DNA from: Kitagawia praeruptora | Lineage: Eukaryota > Streptophyta > Magnoliopsida > Apiales > Apiaceae | Direction: 5' to 3' | DNA length: 64,000 nucleotides | Assembly: GCA_037693485.1 (NCBI GenBank) | Contig: CM075348.1 | Coordinates: 130,583,609-130,647,608, forward strand | The notes under the pieces: generated by a model | Told to the model about the DNA's origin: nothing | Database searches by the model: none | The model's input: the letters and a program-made list of their open reading frames with translations, nothing else | Translations under genes and position numbers: made by a program | Part shown: piece after piece, positions 11,213-22,295 of the stretch | Layout of the letters: each line of letters begins with the position of its first letter | Numbering within the stretch: the stretch's first letter is position 1

Positions 11213-12691
11213 TTAATTAGATATATTTAACATCCCAAGTTCACCAACTAACCTGGAGAAAGTGGATTCATCCAGTGATTTAGTAAAGATGTCTGCAATT
11301 TGTTGATCTGTGGGAACAAAATATAATACCACAGTTCCATTCATGACATGCTCTCGTAAGAAATGATACCTGATATCAATGTGCTTAGTCCTGGTGTGTT
11401 GAACTGGATTATTGGCAATGGCAATGGCACTCGTGTTGTCGCATAGAATTGGAATTTTGTCCAACATGAGTCCATAGTCCTGAAGTTGATTCCTCATCCA
11501 CAGGATCTGAGCACAACAACTACCTGCCGCAATGCATTCTGCCTCGGCTGTCGAGGTAGATACTGAGTGTTGCTTCTTACTGTACCAAGATACCAATCTC
11601 CTTCCAAGAAACTGACAGCTTCCAGAAGTACTCTTGCGATCAATCTTGCAACCAGCATAATCAGAGTCTGTATAGCCAACCAGGTCAAAACCTGTATCCT
11701 TAGGATACCAAATTCCAAGATTCGGAGTACCCTTAAGATATCTCAAGATACGCTTCACGGCTATCAGATGTGATTCTTTAGGATCAGCCTGGAATCTAGC
11801 ACATAAACAAGTTGCGAACATAATATCTGGTCTACTAGCAGTTAAGTATAAGAGAGAGCCGATCATACCCCGATACTTCGTGATGTCAACTGACTTACCA
11901 GATTTGTCTTGATCAAGCTTGACAGCCGTTGGCATCGGGGTCTTGGCAGTAGCTGCTTCTTCCATCCCATACTTCTTCAGAAGATCCTTTATGTATTTTG
12001 ACTGGCAGATGAAAATACCATCAGGCTTCTGAACAACTTGAAGTCCAAGGAAGAAGGACAGCTCACCCATCATGCTCATCTCGTACTTGCTCTGCATTAG
12101 CTTAGCAAATCTCTTGCATAACAAATCATTAGTAGAACCAAATATTATATCATCGACATATACTTGCACCAGAATTATATCATTTTTATGCTTTTTATGA
12201 AAGAGAGTTTTGTCGATGATACCTCTTGTAAAACCATTTTCAAGTAAGAACTTGGAAAGAGTATCATACCATGTTCGAGGGGCTTGCTTGAGACCATAGA
12301 GAGCTTTGAAGAGAAAGTACACAAAACCTTCAAATTCCTTGTCTTCGAACCCAGGGGGTTGTTCAACATAGACTTCTTCCTCTAGATCTCCGTTCAAAAA
12401 TGCACTCTTCACATCCATCTGAAAAACCTTAAAGTTTGAGTGTGCATCAAATGCTAAGAACATCCTGATTGCTTCAAGCCTTGCAACTGGAGCATAGGTT
12501 TCATCATAATCAATTCCCTCTTCTTGAGAGTAACCCTTTGCTACCAATTGAGCCTTGTTCCTCGTAACAATACCATTTTCATCCACTTTATTCCTAAACA
12601 CCCATCTAGTGCCAATTACATATTTATCTTTTAGTCTTGGAACCAGCCTCCAAACTTTCTGCCTTTCGAACTGATTGAGTTCTTCCTGCAT
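11213..12691 (-). CDS. pol: COP2 reverse transcriptase and RNase H
   Basis: This 492-codon frame is the RVT_2 reverse transcriptase plus RNase H of a copia polyprotein. It copies element RNA into DNA inside virus-like particles. The metal-binding aspartate of [11 protein letters not shown] is near residue 93 and YVDD at 177-180. RNase H residues are visible in [22 protein letters not shown] and [10 protein letters not shown]. All catalytic residues look intact. Upstream, the same frame continues into the linker but is cut by a single TAA just after LLS (near 12743), so the M at 12691 is only the first open codon, not a true start. It stops at GMLNISN just before the spacer. Confidence 0.93.
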   Translation of the reverse strand: MQEELNQFERQKVWRLVPRLKDKYVIGTRWVFRNKVDENGIVTRNKAQLVAKGYSQEEGIDYDETYAPVARLEAIRMFLAFDAHSNFKVFQMDVKSAFLNGDLEEEVYVEQPPGFEDKEFEGFVYFLFKALYGLKQAPRTWYDTLSKFLLENGFTRGIIDKTLFHKKHKNDIILVQVYVDDIIFGSTNDLLCKRFAKLMQSKYEMSMMGELSFFLGLQVVQKPDGIFICQSKYIKDLLKKYGMEEAATAKTPMPTAVKLDQDKSGKSVDITKYRGMIGSLLYLTASRPDIMFATCLCARFQADPKESHLIAVKRILRYLKGTPNLGIWYPKDTGFDLVGYTDSDYAGCKIDRKSTSGSCQFLGRRLVSWYSKKQHSVSTSTAEAECIAAGSCCAQILWMRNQLQDYGLMLDKIPILCDNTSAIAIANNPVQHTRTKHIDIRYHFLREHVMNGTVVLYFVPTDQQIADIFTKSLDESTFSRLVGELGMLNISN

Positions 12692-12745
12692 TGCAGTTAC
12701 CCAATCTGGATCATCAAGAGCTTCATTAACCTTTTTAGGTTCAAT

Positions 12746-13543
12746 TTAAGATAAAAGTCCTGCGAAATTGCATTCATTCTGTGTTGCCCTTCTAGTCTGT
12801 ACACCCTTGTCCGGTTCACCAATGATCTGTTCAAAGGGATGCGCTTTACTCCATACCCTTTGTCTTAGCAGATTTGATCTTGATGATTCCCCAAGTTCAT
12901 AATTGTGTTGAGTGTGGTGACTAGTAGATCCAAAATCATTGTTTGCTCCCCCCGAGCTGTTGCTTTCAGAGTTTGATGAATCAGAGTTTAATGCATCATT
13001 AGCAGTAGATGCTTTCTTTGATGTTTCTTCACTTGATTGGGGTTCATTTTCATCGTTCACTTGCTCCCCCTCAACATGTGCTGCTGTCTGATCTACTGGT
13101 ATAGATTGAACAATAGAGTCTGAAAGAGTATCAAAATTTTGTAGATCAGCATTTATTTCTTCATTCTCAAATCTCAGCTGGTCATGTTCATCAAAATCTT
13201 CAAGTCCTGTTATCTTTTTATCATCAAAAGACACATGGATAGATTCCATGACTACTTTTATTCTCAGATTATAGACTCTGAATGCTTTTGTTGATAGTGG
13301 GTATCCAACAAAGATTCCTTCATCAGCTTTTAAATCAAATTTGGAAAGCTGTTCTGGATGAGTCTTAAGAACAAAACATTTACATCCAAACACATGAAAG
13401 TACTTCAGGTTTGGCCTCTTATCTTTCACCATCTCATATGGTGTTTTACCATACTTGTTTATGAGTGTAGCATTCTGTGTGAAACAAGCAGCTTGCACAG
13501 CTTCAGCCCAGAAGTAAGTTGGCAGCTTTGCTTCATCAAGCAT
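12746..13543 (-). pseudogene. pol: COP2 integrase C-terminal part and linker
   Basis: The frame continues the integrase after the catalytic core: LPTYFWAEAVQ, then FHVFGCKCFV, then a GYP-x-x-x-K-AFRVYN motif typical of the copia integrase C-terminus. An acidic, S/N/E-rich linker follows, ending in VQTRRATQNEC where RT begins. It is separated from the core by a 1-base deletion near 13555 (frameshift) and an in-frame TAA at about 13591. Confidence 0.88.
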
Positions 13544-13593
13544 GGTCCTTGCAGTTCTATGAGAGTCCTGTTCTTTCTCTCTACTACTCCATT

Positions 13594-14496
13594 TTATTGT
13601 GGAGTTCCAGGTGTAGAGAATTCTTGCTTTATTCCATTTTCTTTACAAAACTCTTCAATGGCTACATTCTTGAACTCAGTGCCATTATCACTCCTTATGA
13701 TTTTCACTGTATGCTTAGATCCTTTGTCTAGTTGTCTGACATGCTCTGTTAAGATTGATGCAGTTTCTTCTTTCTTGTGCATGAAATATACCCATGTATA
13801 TCTGGTGTATTCATCAACAATAACCAAAGCATATCTTTTCTTTCCAATAGACATTATATTTACTGGACCAAATAAATCAACATGCAATAGGTGATATGGC
13901 TCAAGAATTGTGGATTCAGTCTTACTTTTGAATGAAGTTTTCCTTTGTTTTGCCTTTTGACATGAGTCACATAGGCCATCTGGAGTAAAAACTAATTTGG
14001 GCAATCCTCTCACAAGATCTTTCTTCACTAGCTCATTAATGCTGTTGAAATTCAGATGAGAAAGTCTCTTGTGCCAATCCCAGCTTTCTTCAATTGATGC
14101 TCTACTCAATAGACAGATTGCAGAGCCATCAGAGTTTGTTGAAAGCTTGCCTTCATAAATGTTACCATGCCTGTATCCCTTCAGAACAACTTTTTCTGTA
14201 GATTTGCTTACAACTTCACCGTGTTCTTCAAAGAAATCCACATGATAACCTCTGTCACAGATTTGACTCACACTTAGAAGATTATGTTTGAGTCCTGAGA
14301 CTAGAGCTACAAATTCAATGATGACATTCCCAAGATTGATATTGCCATATCCCAGAGTCCTTCCTATGTTGCCATCTCCATAAGAAACACTTGGGCCAGC
14401 TTTCTCCACAAATTCTGATAGCAGGGCTTTATTTCCAGTCATGTGTCCTGAGCATCCACTGTCCAGAACAAGGATATTTTTCCTGTTACCCTGCAA
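13594..14496 (-). pseudogene. pol: COP2 protease and integrase core
   Basis: The frame begins LQGNRK directly at TGCAGGG and reaches the protease active site VLDSGCSGHMTG within 20 residues. The pre-integrase zinc motif follows (WHKRLSHLN, then CDSC), then the integrase core with the first aspartate in HVDLFGP and the second in RSDNGTEF. The third catalytic residue, glutamate in a VVERKN context, lies just past the in-frame TAA that ends this frame at STPGTPQ. Residues themselves are well kept; only the stop and the nearby 1-base deletion disable it. Confidence 0.92.
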
Positions 14497-14508
14497 TTAG
14501 AAAAACCA

Positions 14509-15075
14509 CTAATGATTAGTTTTAAGGACCCAGACTTGCTTGGATCCTTTGGCCTTATTAAGTTTGTTATCTTTTGCAGCAGAAGTCTTATCAGAGTTTG
14601 TGCTAACATTCTTTTTATCAGAATTTATACATGTAGAATCAATCTTGAATTTATTCAAAGAGGGTTTAATTTCATCATAATACAAATTATGATACTCTTT
14701 GCATGTATAAATAGAATGCCAAATATTGCCACAGTGAAAACAAGGATTTTGTGGCTTAAACCTAACTGAACCACTCTTAACTCCTGACTTAGGAGGTATA
14801 GAGTTTATATTTTTATTCTTCCTGCAAAAAGTAGCAAGATGGTTAGGATTTCCACAGTTGTAACATTTCTTCCTAGGAGCATTGGGAATGGACATATAGT
14901 TGTTGCTTTTATTGATGCCTACCTTTCCATTTCTATTTTTCCTAGGTTTTTTTACCTTGTTCACTCTTTTTAACTCCTTCAACTTGTGTTTAAGCTGTTT
15001 CTGAGACATTAAACTAATATTTACTGATTTGACTTCATCATGTTTTGGTTCGTCAGATTTTGGTACAAACCTCAT
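14509..15075 (-). pseudogene. gag: COP2 Gag C-terminal part with second and third zinc knuckles
   Basis: This frame encodes a basic segment, a CCHC knuckle at residues 71-84 (CYNCGNPNHLATFC), a second at 112-125 (CFHCGNIWHSIYTC), and a lysine/asparagine-rich tail ending WVLKTNH before a TAG at 14511-14509. Both knuckles keep C-x2-C-x4-H-x4-C spacing. It was once continuous with 15845-15135: a homopolymer A8 (T8 at 15148-15155) shifts the frame. Three widely spaced knuckles are more than the usual one in plant copia Gag. Confidence 0.85.
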
Positions 15076-15134
15076 ATGATTAAGTTTGGGTTTTGCAGCC
15101 TTTTCAGTAAATACAGGTTTAGAGGTCTCAGCTT

Positions 15135-15845
15135 CTAAGTTGGCAGCTTTTTTTTATCAGTGTAACCTAGACCTTCTTTCCAACAATCATTCTCTATGAT
15201 AATCTGAGTTGTTTTCCCAGAGTTAGTCCAAGTTTTAATAATGTTTCTTTCTTTAGCAAGTTCAGATTCAAGATAAGCATGCTTTTTCAATAATTCAGTT
15301 TTAACAAAAATAGCATCATCTCTCTCTTTCTGAATTTGTAACATCTGGACTAATTCTAATTCTAGATAGTCATTTCTCTTTCTAAGGTCTAGACTTTCAA
15401 ATTTTATTCTTTCATTTTCTAAAGTCTGATCTCTGTAGCTAACATGCAAGTTTTTAAGAAAGAGTCTTAACTCAGATATATCAGTAGTATCAAAAGCTAG
15501 AGTAGAGTAAGGTACCTTGTTCTCAGTAGCTTCAGAGATACTATCAACATTTGCCATCAAGGCATAGTTCACCTCATCTTCAGAGTCTGAAGTGTCAGCC
15601 CAGTCCTTCTTCTTTGTGATGTAAGTTTGACCTTTATCAACTTTGGTTTTCTTGCACTCGGGTGTAAAATGTCCTTTCTCACCACAATTATAGCATGTGA
15701 TCTTGGACTTGTCAACTTTCCTAGACCTGCTTTCCTTTCCCTCAGCTTTTCTGAAATTCTTCTTTTCAAAATTTGAATCTCTTCGTGTGAACTTCTTTCT
15801 TTTCCCGAAGTTCTTGTAAGCCATCTTCTTGAAGCTTCTTACCAT
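15135..15845 (-). pseudogene. gag: COP2 Gag middle part: first zinc knuckle and coiled coil
   Basis: A lysine/arginine-rich stretch leads into CYNCGEKGHFTPEC at residues 51-64 (15695-15654), the nucleocapsid knuckle. An acidic DSEDE segment and then a long charged helix follow with heptad-like leucines (LELELVQML, LLKKHAYLESEL), probably a coiled coil. The frame joins the capsid frame through a single TAA at about 15860-15858 (EMK-stop-LTTLM). It runs into the A8 frameshift at its end. Confidence 0.85.
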
Positions 15846-15857
15846 CAGGGTTGTAAG

Positions 15858-16558
15858 TTATTTCATTTCAGCATCACTGCCATCATCATCATAGTCTGTG
15901 AGATTGTCAGAGTTTGATGACTCAGTATCAGACTTTGTAATAAGAACCTTTCTATTGGATTGACTTTTTTTCACAGCAACTTCTTTAGAAGCTTTCTCCT
16001 CAACTTTAAGAGCAATTGACTTAGACTTGCCTCCATGCCTCTTGCTTCTTTGTTCCATCTCAAGCTCATGAGTTTTGAGCATTCCATAGATTTCATCAAG
16101 AGACATGATGGTAGTGGCCTTTAAATCCCACTTCTCAGGAAGAGACAACAAGAATTTTAGATTGGAGTCTTCAAGATCATACTCTTTATCTACCAGTGAC
16201 AGATCATTCAGTAATTTCAGGAATCTGTCATATATATATGTTAATGACTCATCAGTATTTGAGTCAAAGTGCTCGTACTCCTGTGTGAGTATTGTTCTCC
16301 TGTTCTTTTTGATGGCTTTGGTTCCTTGACATCTGACTTCCAAAGCATCCCAAATCTCCTTAGCAGTTTTGCATCCAATGACCCTGTTAGACATAACATT
16401 GTCAAGGGCGTTGTGTAATAAATGCCTTACCTTGGCATCTTTGCTAATAGAGGAGATATCTTCAGGGGTGTAGTCTTTCTTCTCCTTTGGAATCATTTTC
16501 TGTTTCTCTCCAGCAACTGCAATAGACAATTCGGTAGGCTTACGTGGACCATCATGGA
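15858..16558 (-). pseudogene. gag: COP2 Gag capsid part downstream of element A
   Basis: After the insertion A, Gag resumes with HDGPRKPTELSIAVAGE and continues through a UBN2-type capsid: ARHLLHNALD-like helix, KEIWDALEVRCQG, then TILTQEYEHF and YDLEDSNLKFLLSLPEKW. An acidic DYDDDGSDAE tail ends at a nonsense TAA, with the downstream frame in phase. The target duplication ATGGA (16554-16558 and 22090-22094) marks where A split the gene. Confidence 0.9.
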
Positions 16559-17372
16559 TGTAATAACCCGGATTTTTCAAGAAATGAATTTATTATTATT
16601 TCAATAATAATAATGTTTTCCTAAAATGAGGAGGAATTGATTTTATTTTATTATTAAATTATTTAATTATTTTCGGTTAAGTGGAGCTTGGTGCTCCTAT
16701 TTAAAATTTTATTGATTGAGCAGATACCCCGAGTCAATAGTTTATTTGTGCAAAGATTTAATTTTGGAATGTGAAATTATTCAGTAAAGATTTTATTTTA
16801 AATTATTGAATAATTTAGAGATTTTAAAATCCTTAGAAAATGTTTATTTTAATTATTTGAGGATTTGTGGAAATTACTTGATTAATATATAAAATCAAGA
16901 ATTTGAGATTTTACTAAAACAATAGTGTTTGTAGTATTTTTATAAAGCCCTGTAAATTGTGAATTATGAATCACAATTATTATTTTTATGAATTGTTTTT
17001 ATAAATTATTAATATTTGTAAAATGCATATCAATTTAGAAAATTTAGATTTAATTCTAATTCTTTCGCCAAAAGTCTTTAAAAATATTCTAGTATTTAAT
17101 TATGCTAGAAATTTTATTTTTACAAATTAGAGTTATTAGTTTAAAATATTAATTAAAGTGTGTAGTAATTAAATGTATTACTTTTTGAATAGTGTTGGGC
17201 TTGAGCCCATTAGGGTTAAAAACACACAACAGATACATACACACTTAGAAACGGACACAGCCGCACAAAAATAGATCGGGGGAGGGGGAAGAAATCAGTG
17301 GGGGGGAGAGAAGAGGAGAGAAGAGGGATTTGGGGGTTTTGATTATATACCCATATATATACATACATATAC

Positions 17373-17527
17373 GTGTGTGTGAGTGTGTGTGTGTGTGTGC
17401 GATTTGCGTGTGTGGTGTGGGTGTAGCAACAGGTCGCGCACGGGGGGAGGAGAGAGAGGCCGACAGTGGGGCTGTATGGTGGTGGTGTCACGCCGGAAGG
17501 AAGGGAGGTGGAGAGGCTGCTGTGCAG

Positions 17528-17565
<38 letters not shown>
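17373..17565. repeat. GT and AG microsatellites in element A
   Basis: A GT-rich run lies at about 17373-17400 and an uninterrupted AG run at about 17531-17565, inside a purine-rich segment that looks like a transcribed leader. Frames here are only repeat translations (serine/leucine and arginine/glutamate runs) and are not genes. Confidence 0.85.
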
Positions 17566-17568
<3 letters not shown>

Positions 17569-18240
17569 TTGGGTGAATTGATTTTTCCGGTGACATGAAT
17601 TTTGCGGGTTGAATCTGAAACGAAAAAGGTATAATTTCTTCGTATTTTTAAATTATGTATTTAATTAGCTAATTGTAGTATATTAATTAGTTAATTGTTA
17701 TGAGCTAATTAGTGGTAAAATTGATATAGTTTAATTGTTATGATTTTAATTAGCTAATTGTGGTAATTAGTTAGTTTAAATTGCGAGGTTAATTATGGTG
17801 GTTTAATTAGTTTAAATGGAAAGCTTAATGTGTAATTTTTGTGTGGTTAGATTAAATTCCGAGATTTAATTCGGAAGGTATGTTTGTAATTATAATTGTT
17901 GAGTTTAATTATGAGTCCGATTAAAGGTTCGGGTTAGTGATTGTTAATTGTTAAATTGCTAATTGTTAATTGTTAGTGAGTAATTATTAATTGTCGGATA
18001 ATATATTCGGGCTAGTTGTCAAGTAATTGTTAAGTGCTAATTGCTAATTGTTAGTTTCCAATTGAAATTGTTAATTGCTAAGTGTTAAGTGCTAATTGTT
18101 ATCGCCATGTAATGTAGTCATAAGAGTTGGATAACTTGTAAATGTCTACGTGCTAAATGGTATGAATCAAGTTATAGTATATGTTGAAAGTTTAAGTGCC
18201 AACTACGTGGTGTTGGCTTAAATGTGGATAAACCTAGTTT

Positions 18241-18400
18241 ACTTTTCCTTATGTGCTAGTTGCCGCAAGTCTAGGCGGGTACTTTTCCTTATGTGCTAGT
18301 TGCCGCAAGTCTGGGCGGGTACTTTTCCTTATGTGCTAGTTGCCGCATGTCTGGGCGGGTACTTTTCTTACTTGTTTACTTTGCTGCAAGTTAAGGCAGC
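18241..18400. repeat. 40-bp tandem array in element A
   Basis: Three near-identical 40-bp units (18241-18280, 18281-18320, 18321-18360), each starting ACTTTTCCTTATGTGC and ending GGCGGGT, are followed by a degenerate fourth (18361-18400). Only one or two bases differ among the first three, so the array is recent. Confidence 0.93.
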
Positions 18401-20745
18401 TTCATTTTTATTTAAAACAGGGTTGAAATGTTTTGATTGGCATGGAGGGGCTGTGCCCATAGTCCGATAAACGAATACCTCATGCCCAAATTATCTAAAA
18501 ATCCCCTGCATTTTAATTTATTTAACTTATTTGATTTCAAGGGTTTAAAGGTATGATTTGGGTGTTAACTGTTTATGTGTATATGTGTTAAGTGAATTAA
18601 TTCAAGGGTAATTGTTGTCTCGAGGATTTATGTGCTAAGTGATTTAATTCAAGGATTTATGTGCTTCGAGGATTAATTGTGTTTTGAGGATTAGCTATTA
18701 ATCAAGTTTTGTCGTAGAAGGTCAATGGTATTATAAATGTATAAGTTAAGTGAAGTTGACTAAATGGTGGTATAGGGTTATGATATGTTGGTACTAGGAA
18801 ATGTTCACTTTATATAAGGGGACTCTTCCCGTGTTGTTTGCTATTACTAAATGTCTTATGTGCATTAAGTGGTATTAGAGTAGTCAACTATAGGGAGAAC
18901 ATCCATAGTTTGACTTTATGTGACTTAGTGGTAATTCCGAGTGGTGTCTACTCGAGATTTATCTCGAGGGGGGACTGACACGTACTCATAACTATTTCAG
19001 TACCATTAGGGCATAATCGAGTTGGAATGACGTGCATCAAAAAGGGAAGATCGGGGCGCCGTATAAAGAAAGGTAAGCTACCTCCAGGGAATTGCTTGGA
19101 CGAAGTGCGAAAGGTTTATTCGCGGTGTCTGCTTTCTGCTAAGGACCAGAGGCAAGTTTATTTACACATACTCTATCGTTCAGAGTATACCTATTTTGAA
19201 TTATATAAAATGTGCGGAAAAAGGTTTTTAATCCCTAATTGCGAGTTTTTAATCTTGTGTTCCTCCTTCCAAATCATTTTATTCTTGACTTTGCTAGCGA
19301 TATTAAATTCTTCTCGTGCAATAATCAAAACCCATGACTTATAATACTGTCGATGGGCGGTGACATTCTTATGGTTCTACATCTCGATTTATATGTTGTA
19401 TATTTATAAACTTTTGTAATATGGAAGTGGACTATATGTTATGAGGTATATATTTATGTATCGGAATAAGAAAGGCTCAGAGGGTAGGGCGTGTATTGAG
19501 TTTTAGAACTTAGCTGCGTGTTGGGGCTATTTTGTATTGTATGTTTTCGAAAACCCGGGCAAAGCTTTTAAAAAGAATTTCGCAATAATTAACCTAAAGG
19601 CAACATCACCAATAAACCAGTGTTTATTTAATTAATAGATGCTCCTGAAAGCATTTACTAATTAAATAAACCTCATTCGCCTAATTAAATTTATTTAATT
19701 AGATGAATAACATTTTCAAAATGCTTTCTTAAAATCACTTTGTTCCGGAGAAATAATAAAACAATTTAATGGAGTGATTCTATCTAGTATATTATTTATC
19801 GGAGATAGTTTATTTTCAATACGGATTAAAGATATTCCAATGGTTATAAATTGGTTACTTTCAGCTTAAAACAGCTAGATTGATATCGATATATGTTATT
19901 TGAATGCTTATTTAATTCGATGAATATTAATTATAATATTCATTAAGAAACAAAAAAAAAGGAAAGAGAAAGAGGATTTTCATGCTTATTAATTATTTCT
20001 TATTGACCGTGAGTCAGTAGTAGTTATTTGATAAAGTGGCTAAAGTTTGGAGACTGCTGGAGAGATTGTGTCTCGATTTTGATTAGAAACATTCCAAGAG
20101 TTGTATTTGGGTGTTTTGAGGTTATTAAATATTCCAGTATTAATAGTAAATATTATTTGAATATTACTTAATAAATGAATGTTAATTTGAGTATTCTTTT
20201 AAAAAGGGATTATTGAATATTTATTATTTGTTACATAGTAGTCAAATATTTATTAAATACTCTAAGTGTTTTGAAGGTTATAAAACACTATTTAAAGGTT
20301 GTCTAAGGACTTTCATAGTCATTTAAAATATCATATTTTGAATCTATCTAGGTAAGTTACTTTTCAAGAACTTATATATATATATGGAATTACCCTGTTG
20401 TGGTTACAAGCTTTATGCGTACCATTTTCCATGTGTGATCACAAAACCCTGTGTCGAGATTGATATCGATACAAGTGTATATCTATACTTGAACTCTTTT
20501 GAACTCAAAACATTTTCGAAAACCCCCGGTCAGGTTTTACTCTCTTGCTCGTTTTTCAAGAAATTATCGGTCGACTGAAGTCGAACTTCAACTACTCAAG
20601 TTTTCTATCAAAATGATTTTGACAAGAAAAGAAAAAGGGGACTCTGGCAGGTGTGGGAATCGTTGACGAACGATTCCCGGGATGTGTAAGCGGCCGTGAG
20701 CCAGGCGGCCCATCAATTATTATTCCGGCCCAGGTGTTGCCGAAG

Positions 20746-20886
20746 GATGATTACGGATGTAGTTTTCATCGAGGGTGATTACGGATGTAGTTTTCACCCG
20801 GGGATAGTTACGGATGTAGTTTCTATCCTTCTACCGGTAGAGAAGACCCGCGGATTGTTGGACTTGGTTGTGGCGACTGATCATCG
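20746..20886 (+). repeat. Three 28-bp repeats and palindrome block of element A
   Basis: Three units carrying TTACGGATGTAGTTT (about 20746, 20775 and 20802) precede a palindrome TCTACCGGTAGA (20830-20841) and, 32 bases on, CGACTGATCATCG (20874-20886). The palindrome plus CGACTGATCAT pair recurs at the same spacing in B and C. Confidence 0.8.
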
Positions 20887-22089
20887 TCAATCCTTGTCAG
20901 GTTTTTATGTTTTCTTTAAGTCCCATCCTCCACTTTGGAAAAATACTCAAACACTGCTTCTTAGGCCTAAGTGCCAAGTAGCCGATAGTGTTGTTTTCAA
21001 TTTTGAAAGATGATGAATTCATGCAGTATCTAGAACTGCAAGATTATTCTAACAATAATGGCACGTGCTTGTGCACTTTTGCAATTATTCAAAAGATGAA
21101 AGATGGTTCATCGGTTATTGATGTTAAGTCCCAAATGTTTTGCTTCAAGAGCTCTGACTCTCTTCCTATCAGTTATTTCTGAGCTTAGACTTATCAAGTG
21201 GTTAAAGAACTTATACCCGGTACATGATGTCGATCTGTAAGGTGTTTGATGGAAATGACATACTTATATGTATATGCTTTCAGATTGAGAAATACTAAAG
21301 ATGAAACCTTCTAATGGTTGGTTTGTATATGACGATAAGCAACTGTCTTAGCAGCATATTGAACTGCGTATTTTGAAAAGCTTTCTAAAAGATTAGCAAT
21401 ACTGTAGTGTACACTATTTCGCTATGATATGAGGATTACTATGGTTATTATAAACTTATCTGCTCACTGGATGTTGCGTTAAACGTCATATTTTCTTTAT
21501 TGAAGTTTCATTGTTGTAAATATTTCGAAATTGATATTAAGTATCGTTATACTTCGAAAACTCCATGTGTATATTGATATATATTGTTGTGCTCTATTAA
21601 TACTTGCTGGGCAATTCTTTCGCTCATACTTGCTTGTTTTAAATATTAACCTTTCAGAGGAAGGTAGATGATTGAGGCTTATCTGCATGGCTCAGAAGAA
21701 GCAGGCAGTACGCCCTTGTGAAGATGATATGATCCAGAACATAGATAGCTGGAGTAAGTTATATATATAAGTGTATTGATGTGTAATATGTATATATCAC
21801 TTTGTACAGGATAGTACTAGTGCTAGTGTACTTCTCAACGAAGCTACACTAGTAGTATAGGTTTTGTAATACTCAGTGTGATGTAATTAAATGGATGTAA
21901 TGAGTAATGTAAGGATCGATTCTTGTTTCTAGCCCTATAACCTAAAAGATGCTTGGTGGTTGGGGTCACAGATGTTGTAATTCAGTTATTAAATGATTAC
22001 AGGTGGTTTAATGTTGTTAAACAGGTAATTTGACATCGAGGATTTCCGCGTGACGACCAAATCCCTGACCCCGGATTTGGGGCGTTACA

Positions 22090-22236
22090 ATGGATTCTAT
22101 CTAAGTACTCTGGATCTGTAGCCTCCAGAAACATTTCCATCTTCACCTTCCATATGGGATATTCTGATGGCCTGAGTATTGGAACTCTGATTGATTCATA
22201 TATGCTTGTTGTTGGAGTTTGTGTTTTCTCTGTCAT
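22090..22236 (-). pseudogene. gag: COP2 Gag N-terminus upstream of element A
   Basis: The ATG at 22236 opens MTEKTQTPTTSIYESIRVP, then PILRPSEYPIWKVKM and FLEATDPEYLDRI, the DUF4219-like start of a copia Gag that closely parallels the COP3 Gag start. After 49 codons the reading frame enters element A. It lies about 45 bases downstream of the primer-binding site. Confidence 0.92.
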
Positions 22237-22280
22237 GATTGTATAGCTTTTTGGATCTTAACTATTTATAATAACAGAGT

Positions 22281-22293
22281 GGCTCTGATGCCA
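22281..22293 (-). promoter_or_regulatory. COP2 primer-binding site
   Basis: Minus strand reads TGGCATCAGAGCC, one change from the initiator-Met site TGGTATCAGAGCC of COP1. It follows the LTR end by two bases. Confidence 0.88.
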
Positions 22294-22295
22294 AT

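Larger units (their letters stand above)
16559..22089 (+). mobile_element. Element A: 5.5-kb non-coding LTR-like element inserted in COP2 gag
   Basis: Ends are TGTAATAACCCGG on the left and GGGGCGTTACA on the right, forming short TGTAA/TTACA inverted termini, flanked by a perfect ATGGA duplication. No protein frame of any retroelement is present. Contents in order: AT-rich start, a GT/AG-rich purine leader (17216-17600), TTAATTAGCTAATTG-rich sequence (17640-18120), a 40-bp tandem array (18241-18400), a GAATATT-rich segment (19900-20340), three 28-bp repeats and a palindrome block (20746-20886). It shares ends and motifs with B and C. Most likely a solo LTR of a long-LTR gypsy family; a large non-autonomous element is the alternative. 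No internal repeat of its ends is seen. Confidence 0.85.

Noticed and set aside
17216..17598. Frames with serine/leucine or arginine/glutamate runs in element A
   Set aside because: They are translations of GT and AG microsatellites in both strands, with no domain.
16559..22089. Element A as a TIR DNA transposon
   Set aside because: Inverted ends are only about 5 bp and the 5-bp duplication with TG...CA ends fits LTR integration better, although this is not proven.
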